Source: Marisa cornuarietis
Taxonomy: Eukaryota > Mollusca > Gastropoda > Architaenioglossa > Ampullariidae
Length of the DNA: 64,000 bases
Reading direction: 5' to 3'
Assembly: GCA_004794655.1 (NCBI GenBank)
Contig: SMMW01000001.1
Coordinates: 18,802,501-18,866,500 of the forward strand
Part shown: positions 33,761 to 46,170 of the stretch, one piece after another
How the letters are laid out: each line of letters starts with the position of its first letter
How positions within the stretch are numbered: the stretch's first letter is position 1
Program-made: the position numbers and the translations under genes
The notes under the pieces: generated by a model
Seen by the model: only the letters and a program-made list of their open reading frames with translations
What the model was told of the DNA's origin: nothing
The model's database searches: none

Positions 33761-36080
33761 CTCTATATGTGAAACCAGTGAAAGAACATTTTCATTTTAA
33801 GGAACTGGGATTTCAGAACTTATCATCCTTACCTTTGAATCAACTCGTCAGCAATACATCCCACCTATGGATCGACTATAATAGAAGACGCCTATGAGTA
33901 GGATAGTGTTTCAAACTAAACTGTCTTTTGTGTATTTTGTTTGTTTGTTTGTTGAAATGATCGCTGTCCACTAAATCTCGAGGATTGAACGAGTCAATCA
34001 GTATCACTACAGTCTTTCAAGAACTTACTCCATCTTATGAGTCCAGCTAGCTTTAAATAGCCACGTCTTCCAAATGCACAATCGTAAGAATCTCAATATA
34101 ATATCAAAATTGTAAAATGATTTCTGTTAGATAGAATGCAGTTTTGTTTTATTTTTCAAAAAAAATTTTTTTGATTCGCCCATGATCCTAATTTTCATCA
34201 TTACGCGATCTTGTGTTATTGATCACGGGCGTTTCCTTTTGCCACTTTCATCTATTTTTTCATCGAAAAAGGTGGCTGGTAATATGTCCGGGTACAATGC
34301 GACATTATGCGTTTGTTTATAAAGTGCAGTTCAGTACAAACAACAGGATTAATAGTTAGTGAGTCAATACTGTTGTTCTCTCTATCATTTTTATAACAGT
34401 TCATTTTTTGTTTCGTATCACTGTTGGAGTACGACACATGAAAATGATTTTTACAGCCTGGTAGATGAAACGCATATTATGTTGTTGTCTAATAACATCC
34501 GTTTTATTTGTCGATAATAAATGAAATATGACTTTGACCGGCCAGTAGAACTTTTGGCACAGACACAGTCATCATCTTTTGCGAATAAGGAAAACGTTTA
34601 GGGGTCAAAGCAGCACCAGTACCAACAGTTTGTTAGACTCAAAGGTACACTTACCTCGGATAATGCCAGCTTGCGAGATTCCCCCTTGTCCACCATTAAA
34701 GGCTTATTCTTGCAAGTTTGAAGGTAGGCCTCCAAACCTGTACATATTTTTAATGAAGCTTTGTGAGTCATTCACATGTTGGTATGTTTGACACCAAGAT
34801 ATGTCAGCATTTTTGCAGAAGGATATCATCCCTCTCTCTTAGCCCTACCTTTTATCACATACCATTATCATCTAATGATCTCATGTATTTTAAAAGTTAT
34901 TTTTAGATTGAAATTGCATCTTATATGTTGTAGCTACAACAGTAAACTCATTGGCCTGCTAGCCTATCTGTGAAAACAAGTTTCATAATTAAGTCATCTT
35001 GGTTTATGCAAGTGTTGCTGTCATGTCCACTTGTGTGTTCCGTCACGTGTCTTGTGTATTGCAGGACGAGTTTCGAGACATTTGTGTTTTTACACTCACT
35101 CTGCTACAGTCTATCTTTTCTTTTCTCCGTTTCTTTCAGTCTCATGGTCTCTCTCTCTCTCTCTTTGTCAAGCCACCTCTGTTACCCATCCTTTCTTTCC
35201 TAATAATTTACAATTGCTATGTATTCAGACACCTGATCATGTAATCAAGTAATCCTGAGATGTGATATGATAATCTTGTAATTATGAACACTACATGCTA
35301 CTACCCTTTATTATCGACACGCAGCATTGCTGGAGTACAGATTCACACAGTATCGATCATTTGTTTCTGTTTCTGGAAACAGGCAATGTCCTCCGCTTCT
35401 GGTAATCAATAAGCCACTCACAGATGACTTAAAATGCCCTGCCATTAGCAGAACACAAGGTCCCACAAGGATCGATCTTTCTTTGCGTGAGTGGCAGGAG
35501 GTTACGAGACTCGCGGTACCAGAGGCAGAAATCAATGAGAAGAAATCGTCCTGTTTCTTCAGGCATTTGATGTTTTTATTTGATGAACCTTTAGCCAACT
35601 TGGCCCAGACAAAACACAAGTTTGGTATCTGACATCCCAGGCTTGCTTCTCCTATAAGAAAACTCATAGAAGTAATTTATCATTTGTCAGCTGTTTATCT
35701 TCTCTCGATGTCATGTTCTCCATGTCCTCTCAGTTATTTTTTTATTTTGTGAACTAAACTCACGTTGTAAAACACTTTGAAGTCCGTGGCTTGGCGTTTA
35801 TGAGTAACGCAGTTAGTTTTGGAGATGCAGCCGTGTCTTGACATTAAAGAAATGGTGTTTGTCAATATCTTTGGTCGTGTCTCTATGCCAGGTTATTGTA
35901 TACTTGTTGTTCGTTATATGTATGGCTTTCAGTTTACGGATAGTAAATGGTTGCCCCAGTTGTATGTTGCCCCGTGCCCTTTTGCGCAAAGTTTACAGTA
36001 TCTACGTCACCTTGCTTTGTGATGATAGCCATAGAATACAATTATATATCTGGTTTTAAATAATGATCACAAACTAGATG
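33761..36080. other. Tetraspanin 3'UTR and gene-free sequence
   Basis: The first ~770 bases are probably tetraspanin 3'UTR, with AT-rich content. The remainder has overlapping frames on both strands near 35311-35667 but no motif. GATT and GGTT arrays begin near 36085. Confidence 0.5.
34516..34521 (+). promoter_or_regulatory. Candidate poly(A) signal of the tetraspanin gene
   Basis: AATAAA about 755 nt past the stop codon; no earlier canonical hexamer was noticed on this strand. Confidence 0.45.
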
Positions 36081-36278
36081 AGGTAAATAAATTGATTGAT
36101 TGATTGATTTCATTTGGTTGGTTGGTCGGTTGGTTGGTTGGTTGGTTGGTTTCCTTCTTTGCTTCTCTCATTCCTTATTTCGTTTGCCAAGAAGACTTGT
36201 TCAGATGTAAAAGTCAGTCACTTTGCATCAGGCTTTCGAAAATTTAGCTGCCACAATTCAGAGAACGAATTTGGTTTC

Positions 36279-36279
<1 letters not shown>

Positions 36280-36351
<72 letters not shown>
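36280..36351. repeat. (GT)n microsatellite, ~36 units
   Basis: Long uninterrupted dinucleotide array, preceded at 36085-36150 by short GATT and GGTT arrays. Confidence 0.97.
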
Positions 36352-36353
<2 letters not shown>

Positions 36354-37727
36354 GGAGTGTGTGGGGGGGATGGTGTTCGTGGTAATCTGCAAACAGACTT
36401 CAAAGAACAGATTTTCTGCGATTCTGATGCCAAGACGCCGGTTTTCATTTCCCGCAGCGTGCTTCGCCACACCTGGACTCGGAGGGCGCGAGATGCCGAA
36501 GGATGCAAGTACAGAGCGGCTCGGAGCGAGATGGTGAGGGATGAGGAAGAAACGATCTCTAGATAGAAGTGTGGAAGGTGAGGTGCAAGAAGATCGACAG
36601 GGAAAAGGAGGGAGGAGTTTTTACCTCCGAGACATGGCTAGTGGGAGAAGAATAAACAAGAAAGGCAGGAGGAACTCTCCAGATTGTCTTCTGTTACTAT
36701 TACCGGGGTTTGCAATTACCGACATGTCATTGACATTCACCTGTTGCAGAAGAAAAAATTGATATGCGATGATTTGATGAGCCTTTTTACCGTGGTTCTC
36801 TGGAGTAGCTCATCAAACTAGTACAGAAAGTTAATTTTATTATGTCAAGAGTGCTGCTCATTGGAGAACTTACCTTAACCACTGGTATATATGGCCGAAA
36901 GAAAGTATGGGCGTACCAAAGCTGCCATAAGATTAAACATCTACTCAAGTGTGCGAGCCACCTTCTAATATAAATCATCGAAACCATTTTCGAAGATAAA
37001 AGGTAGCGTGGCCTGCGATTTGAAAGAATTCTTCCCTGTGAGGATAGTGACATCAGTGGAGAGCTGAGAAGGTCCATGCAGCAGACACTGGAGCTGTCGG
37101 GTTGACTGGTACACACTTTATTACTGGACTAAAATCGCCTCAAACGACTTCCTTATGTCTGCCTGTAACTACTTTGCTAGAATCTTGATCAGCAAGGGCC
37201 GTAATACGTGGGCGTTGTCTTCCCCTGATTGTCGCACACAAGCTTCGTCTTCATGAGTGTCAATCAATAGGTGAGTACAGTGCTCTTCATGTCTTTTCAC
37301 TCTATCGAAAGGTCACGCGTGCGAGACTGGAAAAGTAAATCTGGAACGCATGTTTGCCATGATAATACTGAAGATAAATAATTGAACACACACACATGCA
37401 GACAGACATACAAACACACCAACAAAAATAACCCTCCCACACCACCCAAAGAAAAAAAAGAGGAACAAATCAACAAAGGAGCCAGGAAGATGCTGCCTAA
37501 ATCTCTCCCAGGGATAAAGTGCCTGCTCGTCAAAAGCAGATGTGCCACTGATCAGACAGGAAAGTGTTGCTGAGGAGAGGAATGGTGGCATCACAAGGGG
37601 GTCCGGTTAACACAAATCAGTGAGATTGCAACACTCCTCTTGTCAGCTTATTTATCTCGCTCTAACTTGCCTCTTTCCTCTCTCCTTATCTCACTTGGCC
37701 TCTACATGCTTTGCCGTTTACACCCAC

Positions 37728-37795
<68 letters not shown>

Positions 37796-38105
37796 CGGGG
37801 GAGATTGAGAGAGTGTGAGAAAAAGAGAAAAAAAAGAAAACTTTTCAAAAACACACAAAGCTGCTCCGTAGGTCAGGATATCAGCAGAAGTATCACATGC
37901 TTTGCCACAGTATCACCTGCCTTGGTTTCTCTTAGTGATGGTTATCATTTGATATAAATATTTTTTTTAAAGGTGCACAGAATAATCTCGGATAAACTGT
38001 TTTGCCCAAAGAGTGTTATTTCCTGCATCCCGGTACATCAGCACACGATCACGTGCAGCAACCATATCTGTTCTCAGTCTTTCCCTCTTAGTGACTGGCC
38101 AGAAA
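36352..38105. other. Gene-free stretch
   Basis: No recognised gene. The frame at 36787-37116 (minus) and the frames around 37.3-37.6 kb have no motif. It includes the CAGA array described separately. Confidence 0.45.
37729..37795. repeat. (CAGA)n microsatellite, ~16 units
   Basis: Perfect ACAG array. A shorter one of the same motif lies at 7722-7746. Confidence 0.96.
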
Positions 38106-38111
38106 GTAAGC

Positions 38112-39113
38112 TTAGCGTGTCCCAAGACCATCATTTGTCGTTAGTCCCTTGACTGGTACCTCTTGTTGGGGGAAAGGGGGATGAACATGGATATACACAG
38201 AAGCTGACAGGGTCCGCCACTCTTGCCTATTTTGGGCGATAGTCAGCAGGTCCTGTACAGGACGACCAGTCCAGTCTTTGATGTTCGTAAGCCAGTTCTT
38301 CCTCTGACCACCCTCCAAGATACCTATGACAAGGTGTCGTGCCAGATCACATGGCCAAACCAGACCAGCTTACGTCGCTAAACAGTTCCAAGTATTCACG
38401 GCCTGGTGTCCTACGAGTGTGAAAACTGTGCTTCGTACAAATTCATTGGTTTCATATTTTCTGTATGACATCCGGAGCAACCTCCCCAGGCACTTACTTC
38501 TTCTCTCCAAATCGGCAAAGTCCACGTTTCACATTTGTAGGACAGGATCGGTACTACAAAGGATTTGTATATAATGTACTTATTAGTGAACCTGATGTTA
38601 TGGCTATGCCAGATCATGTCCAGCCTAGTCATCGCCGCTGTTTCTGTTGCGATCCTGATGCGTATATCTGACGTGGTGCCGCCGTCCTTGGAGAGGGTGG
38701 CTCCCAAGTACTTGAAGCTGCTGACCTCTTCGAGCTGTACTCCATTCATGTAGATGTCTCCTTTGCTGTTACCAGTGATCACAACTTTGCTCTTATCAGT
38801 GCTGGTCCTCATTCCATATGAGCTAGAACTATCTGTCAGTCTGTTGGTAGGATCTTGAAGTTCTTTGTTTATGCCTTTTAACATCTTCTGAAAAACATAG
38901 GTTGCAAATCGACCTTCCACCAGTGGAAATAGAAGTGTGATGGTCGTGGAGAATTCCACGCATGAAGTTTTCTAAGGGGACCACCCCTGACGTTCCCCTA
39001 CAGGGGTGTGAAGCTCCTATTTGGTTATCCAGCAGTCCTGCGCTCGTTGAGCTATTATTCAGCGCTTCGATGACTTGGATGAGGCCTTCTTCGATGATGA
39101 AATTATGCATCAC
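38112..39113 (-). pseudogene. RTE-like LINE reverse transcriptase C-terminal half, frameshifted
   Basis: Successive pieces on the minus strand match a common animal LINE protein. From 39113: IIEEGLIQVIEALNNSST, then LENFMRGILHDHHTSIS and GGRSICNLCFSEDV, where the catalytic FADD box is changed to FSED. From 38880: LQDPTNRLTDSSSSYGM, STDKSKVVITGNSKGD, VQLEEVSSFKYLGATLSKDG, IYKSFVVPILSYKCETWTL. At 38318-38112: KNWLTNIKDWTGRPVQDLL, the typical C-terminal domain. At least two frameshifts and the altered catalytic box show the copy is dead. It is 5'-truncated, as expected from target-primed reverse transcription. Confidence 0.8.
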
Positions 39114-39503
39114 GTGAAGCAGCCTCTCGTGCCAGACTCAAAAATCCTTCTTGTTATACAGGTCCCGCTGATGCTGAAGGTGCTTCTCTATCAGGATGCG
39201 ACAACTGAAGATCTGCTCAACTGTACTTTGAGCTGGAAGTTTGTTTCCGAAGAACTTGAAGACAGTTTGAATTGCCGAGAGCAGAACAGTGCAAATGCGC
39301 AAATGTAAACAACACTTTTGGAGGTTGTTCGAAGTCACGAGAACAGAACAAAAGAAATATACAGAAAATTTATCATAAACTTAAGACTGGAACACGCGTT
39401 AAAATAAATACTAGAAAAATACACCAGAATGCAAATAAGCAAGCTAACGTGCGAATATAGAAACGGTGTCTTTAGTGATGCGTCCACGATGTTTTGTAAC
39501 GTC

Positions 39504-39562
39504 CAGCTCTTGTCAAAATATAAATATATAATATATAATATAAATATAAATATATAAATATG
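39504..39562. repeat. AT-rich (ATAAAT)-type repeat
   Basis: Irregular ATATAAATATAA units, almost pure A+T. Confidence 0.8.
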
Positions 39563-39925
39563 TTCCTAGCCTTTGCTGCGCCATTGTAACTAATCATCAT
39601 ACATACATGTTCCTATTTCATGTTGCACCAAATACCAGGAGCGCACGTTCTTTCTGGTGGATGGTTTTACACCATAATTTCAATGTAAAATTTTACATTT
39701 TACAGATTGTATAAATATAGACATAGAAAAAAATCTAGATCCAGGAACCAGTTTAGTTGGACATCGATACACCTACATAATCTGCTTTATACCTGGGTGT
39801 GCACATGGCGTCAACTGCAGACCGCTGTTTCTGTGTGATTATGCTGTTCGCACCCTGGCCTGTTGCCCCTTTATTAACTGAGTTATATTTATATTTCTTC
39901 TGTCGAAGAGTAGCAGAGATTTAGA

Positions 39926-39945
39926 TGTGTGTGTGTGTGTGTGTT

Positions 39946-39976
<31 letters not shown>

Positions 39977-39978
39977 GC

Positions 39979-40010
<32 letters not shown>
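39926..40010. repeat. Interrupted (GT)n ending in (GC)n
   Basis: GT units broken by TTTGT steps, ending in GCGCGCGCGC. Long alternating purine-pyrimidine DNA able to adopt Z form. Confidence 0.95.
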
Positions 40011-40012
<2 letters not shown>

Positions 40013-40596
40013 CAATATATTACGTCCATGTCAAGATAAACACAAATATAGATATAAATACAAATCTCGTAAAAAAAATAATCCATTAGCAAAGCGCCCC
40101 AACACCTCTCCATTGACGGGTATCTCTAAAGTCGGGTGCTGGGAGGAAATGGCAACCTGTCTCCTCTCCTCATCCCCCACCAACAGGTCTCCCGCTCACA
40201 GATCTATGTAGTTTGTTTACAAGAATTCCTGCCCTACTGGAGGAGAGCCCAGCCACTGCCATGCCAACTGACCTTTCCTTGGCACGCCTCAGATAAGGAC
40301 GATTCCCTCCTCCTGCCACGGAGAGCTGCTCATGGTTAGCACCTAAGGGGCCGCAACTCTTTGCTTCCGCAGCTTCTGAGGCGGCGTCGTTTGTTGCAGG
40401 GTTTCGTCAGTAGAAAAAGGGGATGAGGAGGGAGGTAAGACTGTTAATGGAAGGGCTTTTAGTCTCTCTCTCTTTGTCCTCAAACACCAGTCCTGTCTGA
40501 CTGTGCAGGTCATAGTTCACAACACCATCTTCATCTTCTTCTCTGCCTCTTTTTTTCTTCTTTATTGTTCTTTAATTAAGATATTTTAAACTGCTG

Positions 40597-40925
40597 TTCA
40601 AAAAGCACCTGTACCTTTTTTAAAAGATGCTTTAATGTATTTTTGAGTAGCCCGAATATGGTTTTGAGGTGCCTGAATGTGTTCTTGAAAACCCTGTATG
40701 TGTTCTTGAGGTGTCTGTATATGTTCTTATGGTGCATGTAAGTGTTCTTGAGGTACCCTTATGTATTCTTCAGATGCCTTTATGTGGTCTTGAGGTACCC
40801 GTATTACTTTTCTCTAAATGTTCTTCATCTACCTGTATGTATTCTGCAGGTGCTTGTAAGTGTTCTTGAGGCTCCCGTATGTGTTCGTAAGATGCCTGTA
40901 AGTGTTATTGGGGTGTCTTCATGTT
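40597..40925. repeat. 21-bp minisatellite, ~15 units
   Basis: Unit close to TTCTTGAGGTGCCTGTATGT plus G. Units begin at 40597, 40619, 40640, 40661, 40682, 40703, 40724, 40745, 40766 and 40787. After a 13-bp partial unit they resume at 40821, 40842, 40863, 40884 and 40905. Because 21 is divisible by three, the array stays open in one frame and encodes a heptapeptide repeat of the type CVLEVPV. Units differ from each other at several sites, so the array is old. Confidence 0.85.
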
Positions 40926-41184
40926 TTCACTGGTACACGCTAGTGTTTGTTTCTTTTGACACCCTCTACCCGTTTGCGATTACAGGTTGTGAAGTCTGTA
41001 GACAGGACCCGTTCTTGTGTTTGTAACAGATATGTTGTTTTTCACCGTACAGTCCGCTCCCTTGTATACGAGGCATATCGTGTAGGCACTGGGCTTCAAG
41101 CCCAACTACAGTCGGTCGTAGAACAACTGTCACCCCTCTCTCTCTCTCTCTCTGCGTGTGTGTGGGTGGGGGAGGAGAGGAGGA

Positions 41185-41285
41185 GGAGGTCCAGAGGTGT
41201 AAGGGTTATGCACTTGTGCATCTCACCACCAGAGTGAAGATCATGTCATAGGTTCAAACTCGTCTTGAGCGAGTTGAGAAAGTAC
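41185..41285 (+). mobile_element. tRNA-derived SINE head
   Basis: GTCCAGAGGTGTAAGGGTTA gives an A-box-like arm, and GGTTCAAACTCGTCTTGAGC a B-box with correct spacing (about 50 bases). No CCA or intact acceptor stem is evident, so it is a SINE head rather than a functional tRNA gene. Confidence 0.5.
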
Positions 41286-42129
41286 TTTAAACCACTGACA
41301 TGCCTTATTTATATATTTTTTCTAACATAATTAATAATAACATGGAATCTACATCCAGTGCCATAACAGCTTCAGGTTAAAACATCAGACCATCTTTTCG
41401 TCACCTTGGGTACCTTATCAAACTTATCAACTTTCCAGGATGTTTGTTTACTCCTTCTTCGTGCCTGGCTATAAATTCGTTCAACATGTAACGATTTGCG
41501 GCAGACATGAAAGGTCACTGGCGTTTGCACCTGAAGTAGGACAGGTGAGCGAGGGGCGTGGACTTTCCTGGGACTGTGAGCTACGTGCAACAGGGAGGTT
41601 GGTCATAAACTCTTCTGCTACGTCAGACAGAGAGGAACAGGAAAAAGAAATAATCTACAATGATAAAGGAATGCTTCTGGAAATTAATCAACAGCGGTAA
41701 GCCATACTAAAGTCCTTCGCACAGATGGAATGTAGGATGCAGGTTTTTTTTGTAATTGGTCGCTTGCCCGCCACGTGGTGGAACTCTTTAGTCCCGTTTA
41801 TACGATAACATTCCATTGCATTGCTTGTCACGAAATAAAAATAGAAACTTGTGCTAATGAAGTGGCTTTGTGCAGGTTCGTAAACACGCACTTGGCACTT
41901 GGCCTGTAATTTCTGAGAAGAAAGCGGGTAGTCTAAACAAAAACCGCAAAAATGTGAGTAAGCGCACGTGGCACAAAGTGAATTCTTTCAACGGTGAACT
42001 TTCCAGTCGAACTTTCATGCCAACATGTGCGCGCAGTCATCTCAAAATAGATTTTGACAGCTTCGAAATCTTTAATGGAAGTTTTGTTTGAAAGCAGTCA
42101 GCAAAGGGAATTAACATTTAGCTAAAAGA

Positions 42130-42400
42130 TTACTTTCACTTTTTTGTTCTTTCTTTCTTTGGTTTATTTTATCGTGTTTTTCTTTTTTTTTTTGCTTTAT
42201 CGTTTTTGTTTTGTGTCAGTCTATGTATTTTGTTTCTTTGGTTTTTTTTCTTTCTTTCTTTTGTCTGTGCGTTTGCTGGTTCTCTTGTGTTTTTGTTTTT
42301 GTTTTTTTTATTTTTTAATTTCTTTTTGTTGCTTTTTAGTTTTTTCCTCTTTTGGGTTGCTTTTTTTCTTCTTTTGTTTTTTTTCTGAGTCTATTTATTA
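42130..42400. repeat. T-rich, strand-asymmetric tract
   Basis: About 270 bases made mostly of T with scattered G and C on the plus strand, almost without A. The resulting phenylalanine-rich frames are not genes. Confidence 0.8.
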
Positions 42401-42429
42401 GGCCTGCTTTAGCACGTGCGCCAGCGCTT

Positions 42430-42430
<1 letters not shown>

Positions 42431-42491
<61 letters not shown>
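42431..42491. repeat. (CA)n microsatellite, ~30 units
   Basis: Uninterrupted array directly after the T-rich tract and a short linker. Confidence 0.97.
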
Positions 42492-42493
<2 letters not shown>

Positions 42494-43204
42494 AAAGTGT
42501 TTAATGCAATATCGCCACCTCCCCCAATTAGCTGTGCACCTCTCCCCGCCCCTCTTATATCAGGCAGCTCCGCATCCTCACAGGCTCATGTGAAGACAAG
42601 TGGCAACATAGGAACGCGAACAGCCCCCGGGACTTCACTTACCAGACCTTTACACGGGGCAGTAAACGGCCTGTTGTCAATGTCCCACACAACAGGACAA
42701 AGGGACAGAAAATTCTCCATCATAAAAAGTTTTGCCCCCAGCAACAGTGAAGACGCCGCTTGCCTCGTGCCGTGCACTGTCCCTTAATGTTTGCACCTGC
42801 CTGTTAAACTGCTTCACAGACTTGTGTTTGTTGTTCTTGTATTCCTACATTTTATAATTCTGTGCTTGTACTCGTTATGTTAGTCCACCTCGTGTTGGCT
42901 GACACTGTGCTTCTACCCCAGTTGGAGTACATAATTATTAATAGTGTCAATGCACCTTGAGACCAAACAAGAAGAATCAGGTTTGAGCTAGTATGAAACT
43001 TAATCACCCTAGATCTTTCTCCCTCTCTCTTAAATGTAAATTATAGGAAGAAAAAAGAGAAAGATCGCTCATGCTGATAGCCTAATGCAAGTCTTTACAC
43101 TCATTAGTCTGACGTTTCTGGAAAGGTAACCGGGATCGACTGCCATCAACAGGATGTGATAATGAGACCTCATCGTTTCAAATCATGGCTGTCGCCACCA
43201 TGAA

Positions 43205-43440
43205 TGCTAAGAGATCCTGTCCTTCGTTAACGATATCATTAGTGTTAACGACTCTTTTCCGAACTCCAGGGGGTCAGAACATTGTGTTCGAAGGCTACGG
43301 ATCTTTGAGGTAGCAGACGATGTAGCAGTTGTCTCCACAAACCAAATTAATCTCCAGGAACGAGTCAAGAATAGTTTCAACGTGGTACGTACCTCGGTAC
43401 TTGTTCGAGATTCCAAAAGCAACACTTATGAAGCCTTTCA
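43205..43440 (+). pseudogene. Possible LINE reverse transcriptase fragment
   Basis: One plus-strand frame reads EVADDVAVVSTNQINLQERV, resembling the catalytic loop and following helix of non-LTR reverse transcriptases (FADDVAxVxxxxxxLQ). The preceding residues include NDSFPNSR. The piece is short, has stops around it, and is listed with low certainty. Confidence 0.4.
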
Positions 43441-44799
43441 TCTTTAATACTATCTCAATGTCCCGTTTCTTTTACACCCTCTCCGAGTGCCTGTACAGGC
43501 ACATGGCACGGTGTCACTTTTGCCCTCCAAGTGCTTGACTACATGACAATAATTACACAGTTAATGTTTTAACGGTTGAGAAACATTGTAAAGCTGTTAC
43601 AGTGCAGTGGTCTTTCCTTTACTCAACTCATGTTTACTTTTCTTGTTCACGATTAACTATCGTTTCTTTGAGTATTTTTTTATTATTCTGGATATCTTCT
43701 TGAGAACAAACATACAACAAACTCGTTAACTCGAAAGTGTAGAATGCAGTGTTGTGGTCTGGTTTCTTGGTGACGGGTTAGGTTATAGTTTAGGTTATGG
43801 CTACAGCTTGGGGTTGGATCTGGGGCAGAATGAGCTGACAACATGGACGTGGGAGTTAGTTTCGTTGAAATTCCAGATTGCTGACATTACCATGCGAGGA
43901 TAAAATAATACACGGCCTGCACTAGCCAATGTGTGTTGGGGGAGGAGGCTAGGGTAGGGGAAAGTCATGCCCGGGTAAGCACGACTGCATGTGCACGTAT
44001 GACGTCAGCAACAGCCTCTGTTCGGGTGGCGAGTGCCGTGGATCTCGAGATACGATTAGCACCTTAGCGAAGGGTGACGAGTAGGGTGCAGGGCCCAGCT
44101 TTGGAGGAGTTGGAACATCGCAGCGAGGGGAGGACAGCGGCGAGTAGTCACGTGACGACTGCTCGCGAGTCGTGCAAATGTCAGTTACGCTGACGTCTGA
44201 CATAATTTATAACATGTACTTTAGTTGAAGTTTTTGAAAGTGGGACGGCTACAATCCGGTCTCTTGTCACATTCTCTGCCCAGCACCCTGTCTGTCAGGG
44301 GTATAGGGTCCAGCACTGCTCACCCGACAGCTGCTGCAGAGTAAATGTACTTCGCTCTCGTCTCGGTTCCAGACACCCAGGAAGACCCCGGATGTGTGAG
44401 TATATAATCAGCTCGTAGAGTGCAGCTCGCGAGTGTCTGTTGCGTTACACTTATCTCCTTAAGTCGGAGCCAGTGAACAGTGTGATGTGAGTCTGAGTGA
44501 CAAGCTGTCACTGACTCGGTGAAATGAGTAGGCTGAACTGTGTGACGAAACGAGTATTGTGAATTCGCTTTAGGAGCATGAACCAGTCGAGCCACAGCCA
44601 CCGGGCCGGTATGTGAAATGACTGCACTGCATTAGTAGTGGCCAAACATATCAAATCAACTTTAGTAGGATCACTAAGTCAAGAAACATAAAACGATTCG
44701 AGATTTCTTTGAGCAGGTTTTTTTCCCCTAAATTTTTTGTATGATAGGATGCACTGCAAGGTTTGCGGGAAGATACTAATTTATGACGTTGAAAGAGAT

Positions 44800-44800
<1 letters not shown>

Positions 44801-44853
<53 letters not shown>

Positions 44854-44872
44854 CGACGACGACGACGACGAC
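44801..44872. repeat. (GAT)n passing into (GAC)n
   Basis: About 17 GAT units followed by about seven GAC units. On the minus strand the array directly follows GTGCCAGGCGTTGAAATGTG and CTACATAA, which looks like a retroposon 3' end, so the array may have grown from its tail. Confidence 0.93.
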
Positions 44873-46076
44873 TTATGTAGCACATTTCAACGCCTGGCAC
44901 AGCTCAATGCACATGAGAAAAAGAGCAGTATGCGAAACAAATAAAGTATTTCTAAACTGCAAAATCAAAGCGGAAGTGCAGAATGAAAGGAACAAAGCAG
45001 CTACTGGAGGTATTCACGACAGGGGTAGGTCTTGTGGACAGCCTTGAAATGTGCATCTTCTGACTGTATCGTGTGACGGGCAACAACACTTGTGCAAGAA
45101 GAGTCATAAGGGAGACAGCCATAAAGTAAAAGAGGGATCGAGGGCATGTTTGCTCGGTGTTCACGGTGGCCGACAAACCGTGAAGCGAGTAACGTGCCCT
45201 GGGTATGTGTTTGTTCTAGACACATGTGATAACAATGTGAACAGCCTTAAGACCACCATTAGGCAGCGGTCGTCTCCGAGACGTGAGATGTCCAACAGTG
45301 GTCATCAGAATGTGTCATCTCTCAGAAATGATTTTTTATTTGGACAACGGGAGTTATCTGTTAAAAATAGATTTGTCTCCCTTCAATCAAACCCTCTTCT
45401 AAGGCAGGGCAATTAAAATAAAATTATGACAAGACGATTCTCAGCGAAAACCAGTCAATTAACCAAGGGCAGGACAATTCTAGACATATTACGGGAAAAT
45501 CGGAAACCTATGGCACGACGGTTTTTAATCAACCACAGGACAATTCTCAGTCAACAGCAGGATAGTTTTCTGTTTCGACATGAACAACCTGCCTGTGGTG
45601 GGACCATTCTCAATTAAATCTAGAAATTTCTCAACCTGTGATACTGTAGGACAATTCTGAGTGCTTCTTGTCCCTGGGAGACAGAGCCAGAGTGAGATAT
45701 TGGTATGTTGGTCTCACATGGCAGTGAATGATGAGGAGAGGGTGCAAGGGACAGTAGTCACTAAACTTAAGCAGCACACCTGAGTCTTGCCACCCGAACG
45801 TTAGAGAAACTGAGGTTCACACCTGTTAATTGCATGTTCATTACAAAGCGTGGAAAGTTGTCCTACGACAAAAACAATGTGCAGCTTATCACAGAAAATA
45901 TCTGCACAGATACAGAAGAGTTTTCTTGTGGCTAGAGAAAGACATTGATCATGAAAAAAACACGTCAAAAGCCCTTCAACCTGCTTATCTAAACAGTTGG
46001 TAGTAGGCGAAAAATAGGGATAAACAAATGGTGATGAAAACACAAAGCTCTTTCTTTAACAAAATAGCTTCATTTA

Positions 46077-46081
46077 GTGTG

Positions 46082-46113
<32 letters not shown>

Positions 46114-46114
46114 T
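46077..46114. repeat. (GT)n-(GCGT)n array
   Basis: Short GT array turning into GCGT units, just upstream of the candidate exon at 46171. Confidence 0.93.
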
Positions 46115-46170
46115 TGGAGAAGAATGGCACCCCTGCTCACACCCATGATGATGTGTGTTTCATGTTTCAG

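Larger units (their letters stand above)
43441..46165. other. Gene-free stretch
   Basis: No supported gene. A loose repeat of GGACAATTCT-like words recurs between 45432 and 45660 at irregular spacing. The 121-residue frame at 45051-45416 shows no motif. Confidence 0.45.

Noticed and set aside
35311..35667. Frames of 101 and 118 codons open on both strands
   Set aside because: No motif, no clear splice pair, and openness on both strands gives no coding direction.
41185..41285. Functional tRNA gene
   Set aside because: A- and B-box words are present but paired acceptor and anticodon stems are not evident; a SINE head is more likely.
42144..42401. Phe-rich 85-codon membrane-like frame
   Set aside because: Arises from the T-rich tract; such frames look hydrophobic by composition alone.
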